Below, in pieces: positions 45,662 through 55,562 of a stretch of 64,000 bases of DNA. The notes beneath the pieces were generated by a model that was not told the DNA's origin, did no database searches, and saw nothing but the letters and a program-made list of their open reading frames with translations. Within the stretch, counting starts at the first letter, position 1. The number at the start of each line of letters is the position of its first letter. The stretch is taken from positions 266,370 through 330,369 of the forward strand of contig JANQQL010000050.1 in the NCBI GenBank assembly GCA_028289345.1, given 5' to 3'. The stretch is from Planctomycetota bacterium (GTDB taxonomy: Bacteria > Planctomycetota > B15-G4 > SIAN01). Both the position numbers and the translations under genes were made by a program.

Positions 45662-48451
45662 ATGGGGGAGAGGGTCGGAAGAGCCTTGGCGCCCAGGCGT
45701 TCAAGTTTCGAGTGCGAGCGGGTCGCTCCCCGGTCTGCCCGATGGATCGCCTCCTGGGCATTGTTCGCAGTGGTGGCGTGCACGCCTGCCCATGTGGAAG
45801 ATTTCGTTGAACCGACAAAGCCCCCAGAGATCCAGATCCTGACCGCGAAGCGCGACCCCTTTGGCCATCCTCGACCCGCTTCCGGCGAGACTTCGGTCCC
45901 GACGAACTCGTCCATCTACTTCGAATTGGGAGTGTCTCCCCCGAATCCCAGGGACCGAATCCTTCCAAGAACTTTGTCCGTCACGTTGGCCGCGCAAACC
46001 GGAGAGATCGATCACCCAGTCTCCCCAAACCTCGTCTTCGGCCGCGGATACTCAGTCATCACAATGCCTCGCAAGAACCGGCAGGGACACCCGGTGTTGT
46101 CCGTCTACATCGAGAGTGAGAAGCCACTACTTCCCGAAACTCGATACGCAGTGAGTGTCGATGCTCAGACCTTGCACGGACATCAAGTGTCGAAGGACAA
46201 CACCTGGCGATTCACCACATCCGAGGGCGCACGGGTCCAGCCGGTCCGATTCGATTTCGACTTAGAAGAAGAGGCCGTCGATTGGCGAGGAGGTTTCTTC
46301 ACGGGCTTCTGCAAGGCCAGTTTTTGTACCAGCTACGACGGCAGGGTCCCCGGCTACGAACTCATGGCAGAGGCCCGCAAGTCGTCCCCGAGTGCTTGGA
46401 GCTTGCAGCGGGATTTTTGGATGACCGGGACCCAGCGATCCCCCACCATCATTCCCACCAACTTGCCAAACATCGTTCGCGAACTCGAGACCCGGCGAGT
46501 CGTGGAAATGGAGTGGCTCGCCGATGGAACCTGGCTGCGTCTCGAAGACTTCTTCGGTCATGAGCAGTACGGGATCCCCAGCGCTCGCCCCACGCACCGA
46601 GACTACCAGGTTGGGGATACGGTTCTGATTTCCGACGGGGTCAAGTCAGCCCAAGCGCGAGTGAGAACGGTCGCCCGCGACTCGAATTCGTTACTCATCA
46701 CAAGCCTGCCTGGCGACGCCAGCAACTGGAAACTCGCCTACGACTCTCCCCTGCCCAGTGTGGACGACCCAAATGCTCCTGGACTGTTTGCATTCGGGGG
46801 CATCCACCTCCTCAGGCAGTCTCCGCCGGGAACCCCCTATTTCTACTGGGACCGACTGGATCGAGAGTGGGATCTCGCACATCAGGTTTTCCATCGACGA
46901 TTGATGCCAAACTTCGTCGATGCACCGGGTGATGTTTCGATTGATGCAATGAACGGAAACACTGCCAAGGACTACCTGCAACTTCACGAGGTGGCTCGTC
47001 GCATCACCGGACACATCATCGACCGGTACGGGCCAAGCAGCCTGGATTTCGTGTGGAGTGTTTTCAACGAACCGGACCTCTTTTGGAGAGGAAGCTGGCA
47101 GGACCTGCAAAGGTTCTACGACTACTGTGTGGATGGAATCCTGAGAGCCTTCGAAGATCGGGGCTACGACTCGAATCGCGTATTCGTCGGAGGGCTAGAG
47201 CTGGGAGCCATCTTCGGATCGAGCCTACGAATCCACGACTTTCTCGTTCACTGTTCTCCGAGTGCCACATCGCCAGACGCCTTGTCAGAGAACGCTGCCT
47301 ACGCCGATCGGCGACTTCACGGAAAGCGATCCCGCAGAGTGGACGAGCTGTGTTCTGCCAATGATGGCCGCGGTTCCCCCTGCGACTTCGTTTCGGTTCA
47401 CTCCTACAACAGCTCCGAGCTCATGGCCGAGAAGCTTGCGCGGGCCAAAGAGATCGCCCTAGAGATTGATCCAGTTTTCTACGAAAGGATGTGGGTGAAC
47501 TCTCACGAGTCTTGCCCGGGATGGATTCCTTCTCCCGACGTCGCCGCGCAAGACTCCTATCTGGGGAATGGCTACTTCGCCACGTGGTGCGCTGACGTCG
47601 CTCGCCGACAGCTTCTCCGCGCAAAGCAAGATCCCAGGTTTGGCTTCGGCGAAACGCTGTTGACCCTCTGGCCTTGGCCCAACCAGAATTTTCGAGGATC
47701 GAACGCGTGCACTCGCATGCTTCACGTCGATGACGACGAAGATGGGATCAAGGATCGGACCGTCACCGTGCCGATGCAGATCTTCCATTTCCTCACCCTC
47801 CTGGGCGGGATGCAGGATCGCTACTGGGTTCTCCCCGAGTACGAGTCACAAGGTGCGGTTGTCAGCGGGTTCGCTTCGATGCGCGAGGGAGAAGTGAACG
47901 TCGTTGTTTATGCACACAACAGTCTCGATGTTCAGTCTCGATCGCAGCAGGAATTCGAGATCGACTTGACAATCCATCACCTCCCTCCGGGGTCGCAAGA
48001 AGTTCGACAGGTGCGATTTGACAAGGACAACAACAGCTACTACTGGCTAGCGAGTGCGCTTCGTGATCGAGTCTGGGCCGATCACCAGGTCGCGGTCTCT
48101 CGGCTTCTGGATGCGCTTGAAGCGATCCAAGGCCGTGATCCGGAGCAACAGGTCCGTGGACTTGAAACCCTTCAGACACTCGGGCAAGCCGCGGAGTCGC
48201 TTGTCCCCTCCGTGCAGGAGGTCTTTCAGAAGTCTTCCGTAACCGAAGTTCGCCAGCAAGCGTTCGTCGCAGTCCAGCGACTGACTCAACCTGCTGCCTA
48301 CCCCGCCGACGTCATCGAGAGAATTCAGAGCAAGGCCGCCCTGGAGGCTTCCCAGCTCAAGGCGGACGTTGTCGATGGGAAGCTCGAGCTTCGCATTCGT
48401 GTGCCGTCCAATGGAGCGTGTTTTGTCAGCGTGGGTTCCCCAGGAACCTAG
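45662..48451 (+). CDS. Large lipoprotein with Ig-like domain and GH39-like glycosidase domain
   Basis: The frame is open from 45551; ATG 45662 is my choice, giving about 929 residues. A hydrophobic stretch and lipobox (WALFAVVAC) indicate export, though the n-region is long. Next is a Big_5-like domain ending WRFTTSEGA. The central part resembles GH39/clan-A barrels: VWSVFNEPDLFW (about 466-477) has the catalytic NEP, VSVHSYN is later, and MWVNSHES could carry the nucleophile. The last 130 residues look like HEAT repeats followed by a short beta stretch. It may trim or remodel the exported glycan. Confidence 0.7.
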   Translation: MGERVGRALAPRRSSFECERVAPRSARWIASWALFAVVACTPAHVEDFVEPTKPPEIQILTAKRDPFGHPRPASGETSVPTNSSIYFELGVSPPNPRDRILPRTLSVTLAAQTGEIDHPVSPNLVFGRGYSVITMPRKNRQGHPVLSVYIESEKPLLPETRYAVSVDAQTLHGHQVSKDNTWRFTTSEGARVQPVRFDFDLEEEAVDWRGGFFTGFCKASFCTSYDGRVPGYELMAEARKSSPSAWSLQRDFWMTGTQRSPTIIPTNLPNIVRELETRRVVEMEWLADGTWLRLEDFFGHEQYGIPSARPTHRDYQVGDTVLISDGVKSAQARVRTVARDSNSLLITSLPGDASNWKLAYDSPLPSVDDPNAPGLFAFGGIHLLRQSPPGTPYFYWDRLDREWDLAHQVFHRRLMPNFVDAPGDVSIDAMNGNTAKDYLQLHEVARRITGHIIDRYGPSSLDFVWSVFNEPDLFWRGSWQDLQRFYDYCVDGILRAFEDRGYDSNRVFVGGLELGAIFGSSLRIHDFLVHCSPSATSPDALSENAAYADRRLHGKRSRRVDELCSANDGRGSPCDFVSVHSYNSSELMAEKLARAKEIALEIDPVFYERMWVNSHESCPGWIPSPDVAAQDSYLGNGYFATWCADVARRQLLRAKQDPRFGFGETLLTLWPWPNQNFRGSNACTRMLHVDDDEDGIKDRTVTVPMQIFHFLTLLGGMQDRYWVLPEYESQGAVVSGFASMREGEVNVVVYAHNSLDVQSRSQQEFEIDLTIHHLPPGSQEVRQVRFDKDNNSYYWLASALRDRVWADHQVAVSRLLDALEAIQGRDPEQQVRGLETLQTLGQAAESLVPSVQEVFQKSSVTEVRQQAFVAVQRLTQPAAYPADVIERIQSKAALEASQLKADVVDGKLELRIRVPSNGACFVSVGSPGT

Positions 48452-48537
48452 TCTGAAGGCGTCGTGCCCGACAGCAACGGGTCGCGATCCCCCTCCGCAT
48501 CACGGGCTCGGTTCCGTCGCTCTTCCTTGACTCGTCA

Positions 48538-50259
48538 TCAGCGGATGGATCCCACGTAGCCATCAACTTCCAAGTAGTGAACCTTTCGACCGCGGTGCCT
48601 AAGGACACGTGTGAACTTGCAGCCCGCGAATGATTCCGAAACCCTGGAACCGGCTGGAACAAGCAGCAGAAACTCCTCGAGTTTCATCGCTCGCAAATCT
48701 CGCGTCAGCTCGACGAGCTGCGAGCCATCGCGAACAGCCATCATCTTTTTTTCGTCCCAAAGCGAGGCGAGATGCATCGGGAGCACAGGGATCGAGCAGA
48801 CCACGATCTCCTGGGGAATCGCTCGGATCTGGTCCTGAAGCCGTTCGGCTTCGAACTTCTGGTGTGCCAGGAACCAAATCGACTGCGCGGAAGACAACAC
48901 AGCCACCAAGGTCGTCAATCCGGCGAGCGCCGTGAGGCCGACGCGCGATCGGATGGGCCGATCCTCGAGAATTCGATGAAAGGTCACGGCGCCAAGCGCA
49001 ACGATCGCAGGAAACACCGGAGAAAGCAGTCTCGGCCCCCAGTGGACACCAATTCCGCTGGCCACACCACTGCGTGTGGTGAACTCAAAAGCAATGATCG
49101 ATGCTGCGAACAAGAGGCTTGCTGCGACAGTGAGCCGCAAACGCCTTTCGTTTTCTCCCCTTGAGAGACTCGCGACGCCCAACCCGATGAAGCAAGAGAG
49201 CGGCACACGAAATAGCATTCCGTTGAATCGCAAGAGCTCCCACAGCGGTGATGAGCTGGTCAACGTTTTCCAAGTGGCGAAGCCCCAAAGCCCGGTCCCC
49301 ACGAGGACCGCAACGACCGCGGCCATGGCCTGCAGAGATTTGCGCCGCGATGAGACAAGTCCCAAGGCGAGCATTGCTGCGAACACAATCAGAAAAGCCC
49401 ACTGCTCTTTGGGTGTCGCCCCGACTCCCGCCAAAAGCACAAAGAGGGGATTGGAACGCTGTCCCGGAGTCGCGCTCGTTCGACTCAGGTGAATCTCTGG
49501 GATCAGGTGGGGCCCGAGAAGTTCGCCGTAGATCGTGGCATAGGTGACTACCAGCGCGGCCAATGGGAGCGCTCCGGCGAGGAGAAAAGCGAGGGCGACG
49601 GGCCGCATGCTGCGAACCGCAATCAGCACGATTGCCATGCTGGCAAACAGAAGAAGCGCGTCCTCTCGAAAGCAACAAGCGACGGCCATGAGGAGACCCG
49701 CAATGGATGCACGAAGCTTGGAGCGTTGATCGATGCAGATGCAGGATCCCAAGAACAAGGCAACAACCAGGCTATGCTCCCAAACCGTAACTCCATAGAA
49801 GAGGAGGGGAGTGGCCAGTCCCAACACCAAGCCGGCGATCACCCCCGCGGCCGTACCGATGGAGGGGACCAAGAGAACGACCAGGAAGGCGGCGGAGAGC
49901 GACACTCCTAACGCAGCCGGCACTCTCAGCCCCGGAGACCCCACCAGGGAGTAGCAACACGCCGCGAGCATCGAATAGGCGGGAGGGTAAGTGGACGTGT
50001 AGCCTTGGCCGAGTGGAACCGCGAGGTGCTTGGGAAAGAACTTGAAGTTCGGATCAACGGGTTTGGCGTGGTACTCGAAATCTAGGCGCTCGAATTCGGT
50101 TTCCGCAATCCGCTCGGCAAGAAGGCCCTTGCTCGCGCAGTCGATGATCCAGAACGAATGAAGAGGCAGAGTGCATGTCACTGTCATGCATGCAATCAGA
50201 ACGATCAATCCAACGGCAGTTGCCGGAGCCCATGGGCCCATTGAATGGCGATTGAACAT
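48538..50259 (-). CDS. GT-C-like multi-pass membrane protein
   Basis: The 573-residue protein has about eleven hydrophobic segments and a first outer loop with FWIIDCASKGLLAERI and TSTYPPAYSML. This is the layout of ArnT/PMT-like enzymes that use lipid-linked sugar donors. The C-terminal 120 residues are soluble. It lies downstream of the ABC exporter genes on the same strand, separated by 278 bases with short direct repeats. No specific donor is visible. Confidence 0.75.
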   Translation of the reverse strand: MFNRHSMGPWAPATAVGLIVLIACMTVTCTLPLHSFWIIDCASKGLLAERIAETEFERLDFEYHAKPVDPNFKFFPKHLAVPLGQGYTSTYPPAYSMLAACCYSLVGSPGLRVPAALGVSLSAAFLVVLLVPSIGTAAGVIAGLVLGLATPLLFYGVTVWEHSLVVALFLGSCICIDQRSKLRASIAGLLMAVACCFREDALLLFASMAIVLIAVRSMRPVALAFLLAGALPLAALVVTYATIYGELLGPHLIPEIHLSRTSATPGQRSNPLFVLLAGVGATPKEQWAFLIVFAAMLALGLVSSRRKSLQAMAAVVAVLVGTGLWGFATWKTLTSSSPLWELLRFNGMLFRVPLSCFIGLGVASLSRGENERRLRLTVAASLLFAASIIAFEFTTRSGVASGIGVHWGPRLLSPVFPAIVALGAVTFHRILEDRPIRSRVGLTALAGLTTLVAVLSSAQSIWFLAHQKFEAERLQDQIRAIPQEIVVCSIPVLPMHLASLWDEKKMMAVRDGSQLVELTRDLRAMKLEEFLLLVPAGSRVSESFAGCKFTRVLRHRGRKVHYLEVDGYVGSIR

Positions 50260-50380
50260 ATCACGATGTCGTCGACAGGTAGACGAACCCGTCGTCTTCA
50301 GAAAGATCGACTGCTCCCCACGACCGAAGGGATCTCGTTCACGGCGACACCTCGGTCCTCACTTCCAACAACGGAAAACA

Positions 50381-50459
50381 GTTCGTGACGAGGGGATGAA
50401 AACTTGGAGATTTCTGCCAATGTCACTTTTTCGGGAGCAGGTGGTTCGTGACGAGGGGA
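50381..50459. repeat. 16-base perfect direct repeat, two copies
   Basis: GTTCGTGACGAGGGGA occurs at 50381-50396 and 50444-50459, 63 bases apart. The pair lies between the ATP-binding-protein gene stop (50539) and the GT-C gene start (50259), both on the minus strand. It could be an operator pair for the downstream gene. Confidence 0.5.
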
Positions 50460-50538
50460 GTGGCAGCAGGTGGAACGCAGGATGGAGACGGCGAGATCCC
50501 TTGACCCCGAGCTCGACCAGCCCGAGGAGCTGTCCAAT

Positions 50539-51252
50539 TTATGGACGCTTCCAGCTCTTTCGATACGCGTCTAGCACGTTCTGGGTCTCACCCTGCAGCA
50601 CCGTCTTGCCGTCTTCGATCCACACCGCGCGATTGCACAGCTCGACGAGAGTTGGCGCGGCATGCGAAACGAGAACCACGGTCTTGTTGGACTTCACCTT
50701 TTCGCGCAGAGCGTCCGAGGACTTCTTCGCAAAGGAGCTGTCCCCGACTCCCAGGACTTCGTCGATCAGGAGAAGGTCGGGGTCCACCTGGAAAGCGGTC
50801 GCGAAGCCGAGCCGAGCTCTCATTCCAGAAGAATAGGTGTGAAGGGGCTCGTCAATAAAGTCTGCGAGTTCAGAGAACGCAATGATCTCGTCCATCTTGG
50901 AGACGATCTCACGACGGCTGAGGCCAAGTAACAAGCCACTGAGAATCGCGTTCTGCCTCCCGGACAAGTGAGGGAGGAAGCCGACCTGGAGCGACAGCAA
51001 GGTGGCGTTGCAATGGGGCTGAAACGCGACCGTCCCTCGCGTGGGCCGGAGAATGCGAGCGATGATGCGTAGCAGCGTGCTCTTGCCGGTTCCGTTGCGA
51101 CCGACGATCCCCAGAGTTTCGCCTTGGAAAAGATCCAAGGAAACGTCTCGAAGCGCCCAGAAGTCTCGCTTCCGCCGGTCGAAGATCGACGTCTTCCGTT
51201 GGTATCGAAGACCAACATGCTGCATAGAAACAATGGGAGAAGGCGTAGGCAT
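50539..51252 (-). CDS. Polysaccharide ABC transporter ATP-binding protein (Wzt/KpsT-like)
   Basis: ATG 51252 shares one base with the permease stop (TGATG). The 237-residue protein has Walker A GRNGTGKST near 47-55, the signature YSSGMRARLGFA, and LLLIDEVLGVGD (Walker B). QGETLGIVG and LLRIIARILRP are typical of the Wzt/TagH branch. It ends soon after the ATPase core, so it lacks the C-terminal carbohydrate-binding domain that selects capped O-antigen in some Wzt proteins. It pairs with the permease to export an undecaprenyl-linked or lipid-linked glycan. Confidence 0.93.
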   Translation of the reverse strand: MPTPSPIVSMQHVGLRYQRKTSIFDRRKRDFWALRDVSLDLFQGETLGIVGRNGTGKSTLLRIIARILRPTRGTVAFQPHCNATLLSLQVGFLPHLSGRQNAILSGLLLGLSRREIVSKMDEIIAFSELADFIDEPLHTYSSGMRARLGFATAFQVDPDLLLIDEVLGVGDSSFAKKSSDALREKVKSNKTVVLVSHAAPTLVELCNRAVWIEDGKTVLQGETQNVLDAYRKSWKRP

Positions 51253-52040
51253 CAGGTGAGCTTGGGATAGTTCCAGTCGTTCATGCGGATAAACGCGGCG
51301 CCCAGAAGGCTGACAAGCAGCGAAACCGCGACAATCACGAAAAGGGGGGCAAATGCCGGCCAATCCCCGTGCAGCAGAATCGAGCGATAGGCGGTCAGCA
51401 GAGTGGCGACCGGGTTGAGATCTACGTAGAAGCGGATCTGCTCGCTTTGAATGCTCGCGACGTCCCAAAAAACTCCCGAGCCGAATAGCAAGAGCGTCAA
51501 GAAGGTGTCGACGATGATTCGCAAGTCGGGCAAGAAAGGAACAACGCCAGCGATCCCAAACGAGAGGGCAAGGATCAATGCAAGCTGAGCAAGGAGAACA
51601 ACTGGCAGGGCAAGGTAAGCAAGGGATGCCGGGTAACCGTAGACCCAAAGAAACGCCAGCAGAATGCCGAACACGATCAGGAACTTACAGGTGACCGTCA
51701 CGCTAGACACCATCGGCAAGATGGTCTTTGGAAAGTAGACCTGCTGCATGAGTGACCGGCACTCGAGAATTGAGTTTGCCGCACATGAAATGCTGGAGGT
51801 AAACCAGCGAAACGGGATCAGGCCGATCAGCAGAAAAGCGACGAACTCTTTCGGGTCGGTGCCGCGAAGCAAGATGACCCCGAAGACGAAGTAATAGACC
51901 GCCATGCTGAGAACGGGCTCGAGAACCCACCACAAGATACCCGCATAGGTTCGGTGAGTTTGGATCCGTAGATCCGCATACGCCTTGTAGAGAACCAGGT
52001 CCGAGTAGTTCATTCTAAGCGGCGCAGGTTGCGCTCCCAT
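51252..52040 (-). CDS. Polysaccharide ABC transporter permease (Wzm/KpsM-like)
   Basis: The 262-residue protein has six predicted transmembrane segments and the ABC-2 pattern. DLRIQTHRTYAGILWWVLEP is the amphipathic start, then LLIGLIPFRWF and QQVYFPKTILP, typical of O-antigen/teichoic acid permeases. The periplasmic NPVATLLTAYRSILL is near the end. M10 is an alternative start. The ATPase gene follows with a one-base overlap. It is the membrane half of the exporter and the best evidence that the locus product leaves the cytoplasm. Confidence 0.93.
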   Translation of the reverse strand: MGAQPAPLRMNYSDLVLYKAYADLRIQTHRTYAGILWWVLEPVLSMAVYYFVFGVILLRGTDPKEFVAFLLIGLIPFRWFTSSISCAANSILECRSLMQQVYFPKTILPMVSSVTVTCKFLIVFGILLAFLWVYGYPASLAYLALPVVLLAQLALILALSFGIAGVVPFLPDLRIIVDTFLTLLLFGSGVFWDVASIQSEQIRFYVDLNPVATLLTAYRSILLHGDWPAFAPLFVIVAVSLLVSLLGAAFIRMNDWNYPKLT

Positions 52041-52209
52041 TGTCTCGAAGACCGAAGGGCGATTTCCCGACTTGCAACAACGACACCAATTCCAGCCTTC
52101 GCCGTCTCTCTCCGAGAACGGCGCTTCGGTTGGACTCGGTTGTCGTCAAGGAATACTCTAAACGACTCGGATTCTCTGGGAGAGGTCGTTTCCGAGCGAC
52201 CGTCACGTC

Positions 52210-54054
52210 ATGCGCCAAAACCCTACACAAGATTGGAGCTGGCTCGGGTGGGTCCTTGTGACTGCCGGAATCTTGACTTACTACTCGAGCGTCAGCTCGC
52301 CTTTCGTCTTTTCTGACGTACAGGAAGTCAAAGATCTCGAAGGCTTGAGCGGCGACGCCTCTCAGTATTGGCGTCAGATCAAGGTCTCCAACCGCCCCGT
52401 GCTCATGCTTTCTTTCGTCCTGAATTTCGTGATCGGGGGCAATGACCCGCGCGGTTACCACCTCTTCAACCTCGCCATTCACCTTCTTGCCGCGATCACG
52501 TTGTTTGGTGTCATTCGCCAGACGATTCCGCGAATCCCATTGTCCCAAGACACTCAACGCTCCGCAACGACCTTCGCATTCTGTGTTTCATTGCTTTGGC
52601 TCGTGCACCCGCTACAGACAGAATCGGTCACGTACATCTACCAGCGATCGGAGTCGATGGCCGGGCTGTCGATCCTGCTCTCGATCTACTGCCTCATTCG
52701 AAGCGTTCGCGGTCGCCGGTGGTTGTGGTACGCGCTTGCGCTCTTTGCGTCAATCATGGGAATGGCCACGAAGGAAGTCGCGCTCGTCATTCCTGTACTG
52801 TTGATCGCGTACGACTATGTCTTTCTATCACGAGATCGAAGGACCCCTTTCCGACTCTATGGAGCGATTTCGGCCGTGGGGGTCGTGGTGTTCGGCGCAC
52901 TGACCCTTCATCTACTCTTTGACGACCAATCTTCGGTCGGATTCGGAGCGAGAACGGCGTCGGCGCTGAATTACGGAATGACGCAACCGGCGGTGATTCT
53001 CCATTATCTCCGCCTTGCTTTGTGGCCGAGCCCTTTGTGCCTCGATTACGCCTGGCCCCTCACAACTTCGCTCTCTGCGACACTTCCCTTCTTCGCGGTG
53101 ATCCTTGGATTGCTTGGGCTGACGGCCTACTTCATGAAGAGGCGTTCCTGGCTGGGCTTCATCGGGACTTGGTTCTTCGTCATCCTCGCCCCCTCATCAA
53201 GCTTTGTCCCTATCATGGCACCGGCAGCCGAGCACCGAATGTACTTGCCCTTGGCCGCGGTCATCGTGGTCGCTGGGGCAGCGGTCCAAACAGCTCTGCG
53301 GCATCTTGGCCGCCGAGAGAAACTCGGGGCGAAACTGCTGATCGTGTCTGGAATGGCCATCTTGCTTGCAACCATGACCGTCCGCCGAAACGCCGACTAC
53401 CGCTCTCTCGAGACGATCTGGGGCACGGTGGTTGCAGTCGCTCCGCACAATTCGCGTGGTCACTTCAATCTCGCGAACAGCCTGGTGCGGCGGGGAAAGC
53501 GAGAGGAAGCGGTGGCTCACTTTGAGCAAGCTGCCGAGTTGCAGCCAAACGATGCGGAAGCGCTCATTCGATGTGCGGGGCTTCTCTTTGGACTGAGCCG
53601 TTTCGAGGAGGCGGCCTCTTATTTTCGAGCGGCGGTCAAAGTTTGGCCGGAAAGCGTGCGCGCGCACTGTGGCCTGGGAAGCTCGCTCGTCCAGGTTTCC
53701 GACATCGACGGCGCCATGGAACAGTTCGCCATCGCTAGGAAGCTGAATCCCGACTCTCCCGTTGCGTTGGAGGGCGTCGCCCGGTGCCTGGCGTTGCATC
53801 CAGACCCCGCGAGAGTGAACGGAGCCGAATCCCTCCGACTGGCCGCCCGAGCCGCCGAGCTGACCGGGTCCCGGAACATTCGGATTCTCGAGACGCTCGC
53901 CCTGGGCTACTCCTTGACCGGTCAGGCAGAGTCCGCGTTCGACACCGTGGAGACAATCCTTGCCCTGAGCCCGAAAGACAGGCCGCGGTACCTGAATCTC
54001 CTCGACGCCTATCGCAAGCAACGGCCCTCGGTTCTCGAGCCCAGCGCCCGCTAA
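52210..54054 (+). CDS. TMTC-like membrane protein with C-terminal TPR repeats
   Basis: The 614-residue protein has about ten hydrophobic segments up to residue 395, followed by about five TPR units (HFNLANSLVRRGKREEAVAHFEQ, then ...LIRCAGLLFGLSRFEEAASYFR). The first outer loop is SPFVFSDVQEVKDLEGL, and HPLQTESVTYIYQRSE is a hallmark of TMTC/TPR-containing GT-C proteins. Eukaryotic TMTCs O-mannosylate proteins; bacterial relatives are mostly uncharacterised. It is divergent from the exporter operon. A protein O-glycosyltransferase role is possible. Confidence 0.82.
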   Translation: MRQNPTQDWSWLGWVLVTAGILTYYSSVSSPFVFSDVQEVKDLEGLSGDASQYWRQIKVSNRPVLMLSFVLNFVIGGNDPRGYHLFNLAIHLLAAITLFGVIRQTIPRIPLSQDTQRSATTFAFCVSLLWLVHPLQTESVTYIYQRSESMAGLSILLSIYCLIRSVRGRRWLWYALALFASIMGMATKEVALVIPVLLIAYDYVFLSRDRRTPFRLYGAISAVGVVVFGALTLHLLFDDQSSVGFGARTASALNYGMTQPAVILHYLRLALWPSPLCLDYAWPLTTSLSATLPFFAVILGLLGLTAYFMKRRSWLGFIGTWFFVILAPSSSFVPIMAPAAEHRMYLPLAAVIVVAGAAVQTALRHLGRREKLGAKLLIVSGMAILLATMTVRRNADYRSLETIWGTVVAVAPHNSRGHFNLANSLVRRGKREEAVAHFEQAAELQPNDAEALIRCAGLLFGLSRFEEAASYFRAAVKVWPESVRAHCGLGSSLVQVSDIDGAMEQFAIARKLNPDSPVALEGVARCLALHPDPARVNGAESLRLAARAAELTGSRNIRILETLALGYSLTGQAESAFDTVETILALSPKDRPRYLNLLDAYRKQRPSVLEPSAR

Positions 54055-54716
54055 GTGCTCGGCTCTTGTCCGAGAGTCCGGGGGATCCTCTTTCTGCGAT
54101 GGGCCGGAATCGGCGACCCAAAACGACTTCGCGAACGACTCACCGGCCAATTCATGGATCGAACGAAGTGGGAGTCGGCCGAGGCGTCAAGGTGATCCAG
54201 CAAGTTCGCGTTCCGCAGCGGTGCAGCCATTCGGTCGACAAATCCGCTTGGCCGCGTGGGTCGGCACTCGCCCCTGAGTCTCTTCTACGGAGTGCAGAGA
54301 GATTGCGGTTCTGCAACATTTGCGTTTAGGCAACAGATGGCACACGCCAGAGATCTTTGTCTGGCCAGGCTCTGGGATCATCAAAACGCGGGAGTCTACC
54401 CATGAAAGAAGCCTGCATGGCTTTCGTTCGTCTTGATGAAAGACCTCGCGCGTGAACGATTCGGCTGCCGTGACGCACAAGAGTCACCTGGATCAAAGAG
54501 CAAACCCCGTTTCGACCCACCCCAGACAACTCTTGCTGCAGAGAGGAGTTGCAAGCGCCTTCATCCCAAGAGTTTGAGTGACCCGTACAAAAAATGGGCG
54601 GCTACACGTGGAACGGTGAAAACCCGCTCACCCGGAAAAGGGGTCCGGTATGATCGCGTTTCGAGTAGGACTGGGTACCGAAAAGGTCTTCCTCCTCCTA
54701 GCGATTGCGAGGCCAC
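54055..54716. other. Intergenic region before module B
   Basis: These 660 bases show no credible gene. Frames are present on both strands but lack motifs. It may hold the promoter of the module B gene series. Confidence 0.5.
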
Positions 54717-55508
54717 ATGGAAATCTACTTTCCTCCCTCTGTCCGAAACTTCGTCCCGAAACGCTTTGTCTTTAGTGCGTGGGTGGACCACATGTGCTTT
54801 GGCTACGACATCGTTCATGCAGTGCGGCCGAAGCTCCTGGTCGAGCTAGGAACCCACAACGCTTTTTCGTACTTCACTTTCTGCCAATCCATGCTGGATC
54901 ACGACGTGGATGGCTTGTGTTACGCGGTGGATACCTGGGAGGGAGACCAGCACATCGGCGACTATGACGAATCTGTTTTTGACGGCGTCAACAGCCACAA
55001 TCGCGAGCACTACCATGGGTTCTCCTACCTGCTGAAAGAGAGGTTTGAGCAGGCCGTCCATCATTTCGCTGATGAGTCGATCGACTTGGTTCACGTGGAC
55101 GGAACCCATACGGAAGAAGCCGTGACGAATGACTTCAATGAGTGGTTTCCCAAGGTCAAGCCGGGCGGGGTCATGTTGTTTCACGACATCGCCTCGCGCA
55201 GGGAGGGGTTTGGCGTGTGGCGGTTCTGGGAGAACCTTGGCTCGGAGTACCAGACCTTTGCATTCGCTCACGGCTTCGGCCTCGGAGTGCTGAGAAAAAA
55301 CGGGCACCCGACAACCCCCAATGAGTCTCAGCTACTGCGCCTGCTGTTTGAGAGTTCTGAGGAAGAGCAGCAGCAACTCCGCGAGTTTTACGTGCATGCA
55401 AACCGCTTTCACGAGCTGAGAAGAAAGCTCGGCTCCGCAAAATTCGGAATTGCACACAAGCAACGTGCAAAACTCCGGGAACGCAGTGCTGAGCAGGAAG
55501 CAAAGTAG
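54717..55508 (+). CDS. Class I SAM-dependent methyltransferase (Methyltransf_24-like), module B copy
   Basis: I use ATG 54717, which aligns the start with its paralogue at 2695; the frame begins four codons earlier. The 263-residue protein has VELGTHNAFSYFTFCQS (motif I with the first Gly but without GxG), YAVDTWEGDQH, LVHVDGTHTEEA and PGGVMLFHD. The conserved YFPPS.RNFVPKR start and HGFGLGVLRKNG end show it was duplicated from the same ancestor as the module A copy. The C-terminal helix is shorter. Loss of the motif I glycines could alter SAM binding. Confidence 0.83.
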   Translation: MEIYFPPSVRNFVPKRFVFSAWVDHMCFGYDIVHAVRPKLLVELGTHNAFSYFTFCQSMLDHDVDGLCYAVDTWEGDQHIGDYDESVFDGVNSHNREHYHGFSYLLKERFEQAVHHFADESIDLVHVDGTHTEEAVTNDFNEWFPKVKPGGVMLFHDIASRREGFGVWRFWENLGSEYQTFAFAHGFGLGVLRKNGHPTTPNESQLLRLLFESSEEEQQQLREFYVHANRFHELRRKLGSAKFGIAHKQRAKLRERSAEQEAK

Positions 55509-55548
55509 CCGCCGCACTCCCCAAATGTTGGTCCAAAAGCCTTCCTGG

Positions 55549-55554
55549 AAGGAG
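55549..55554 (+). promoter_or_regulatory. Shine-Dalgarno AAGGAG deciding start at 55563
   Basis: AAGGAG is eight bases before ATG 55563 but only two before GTG 55557, so the ATG is the better start. Confidence 0.6.
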
Positions 55555-55562
55555 CCGTGCCG

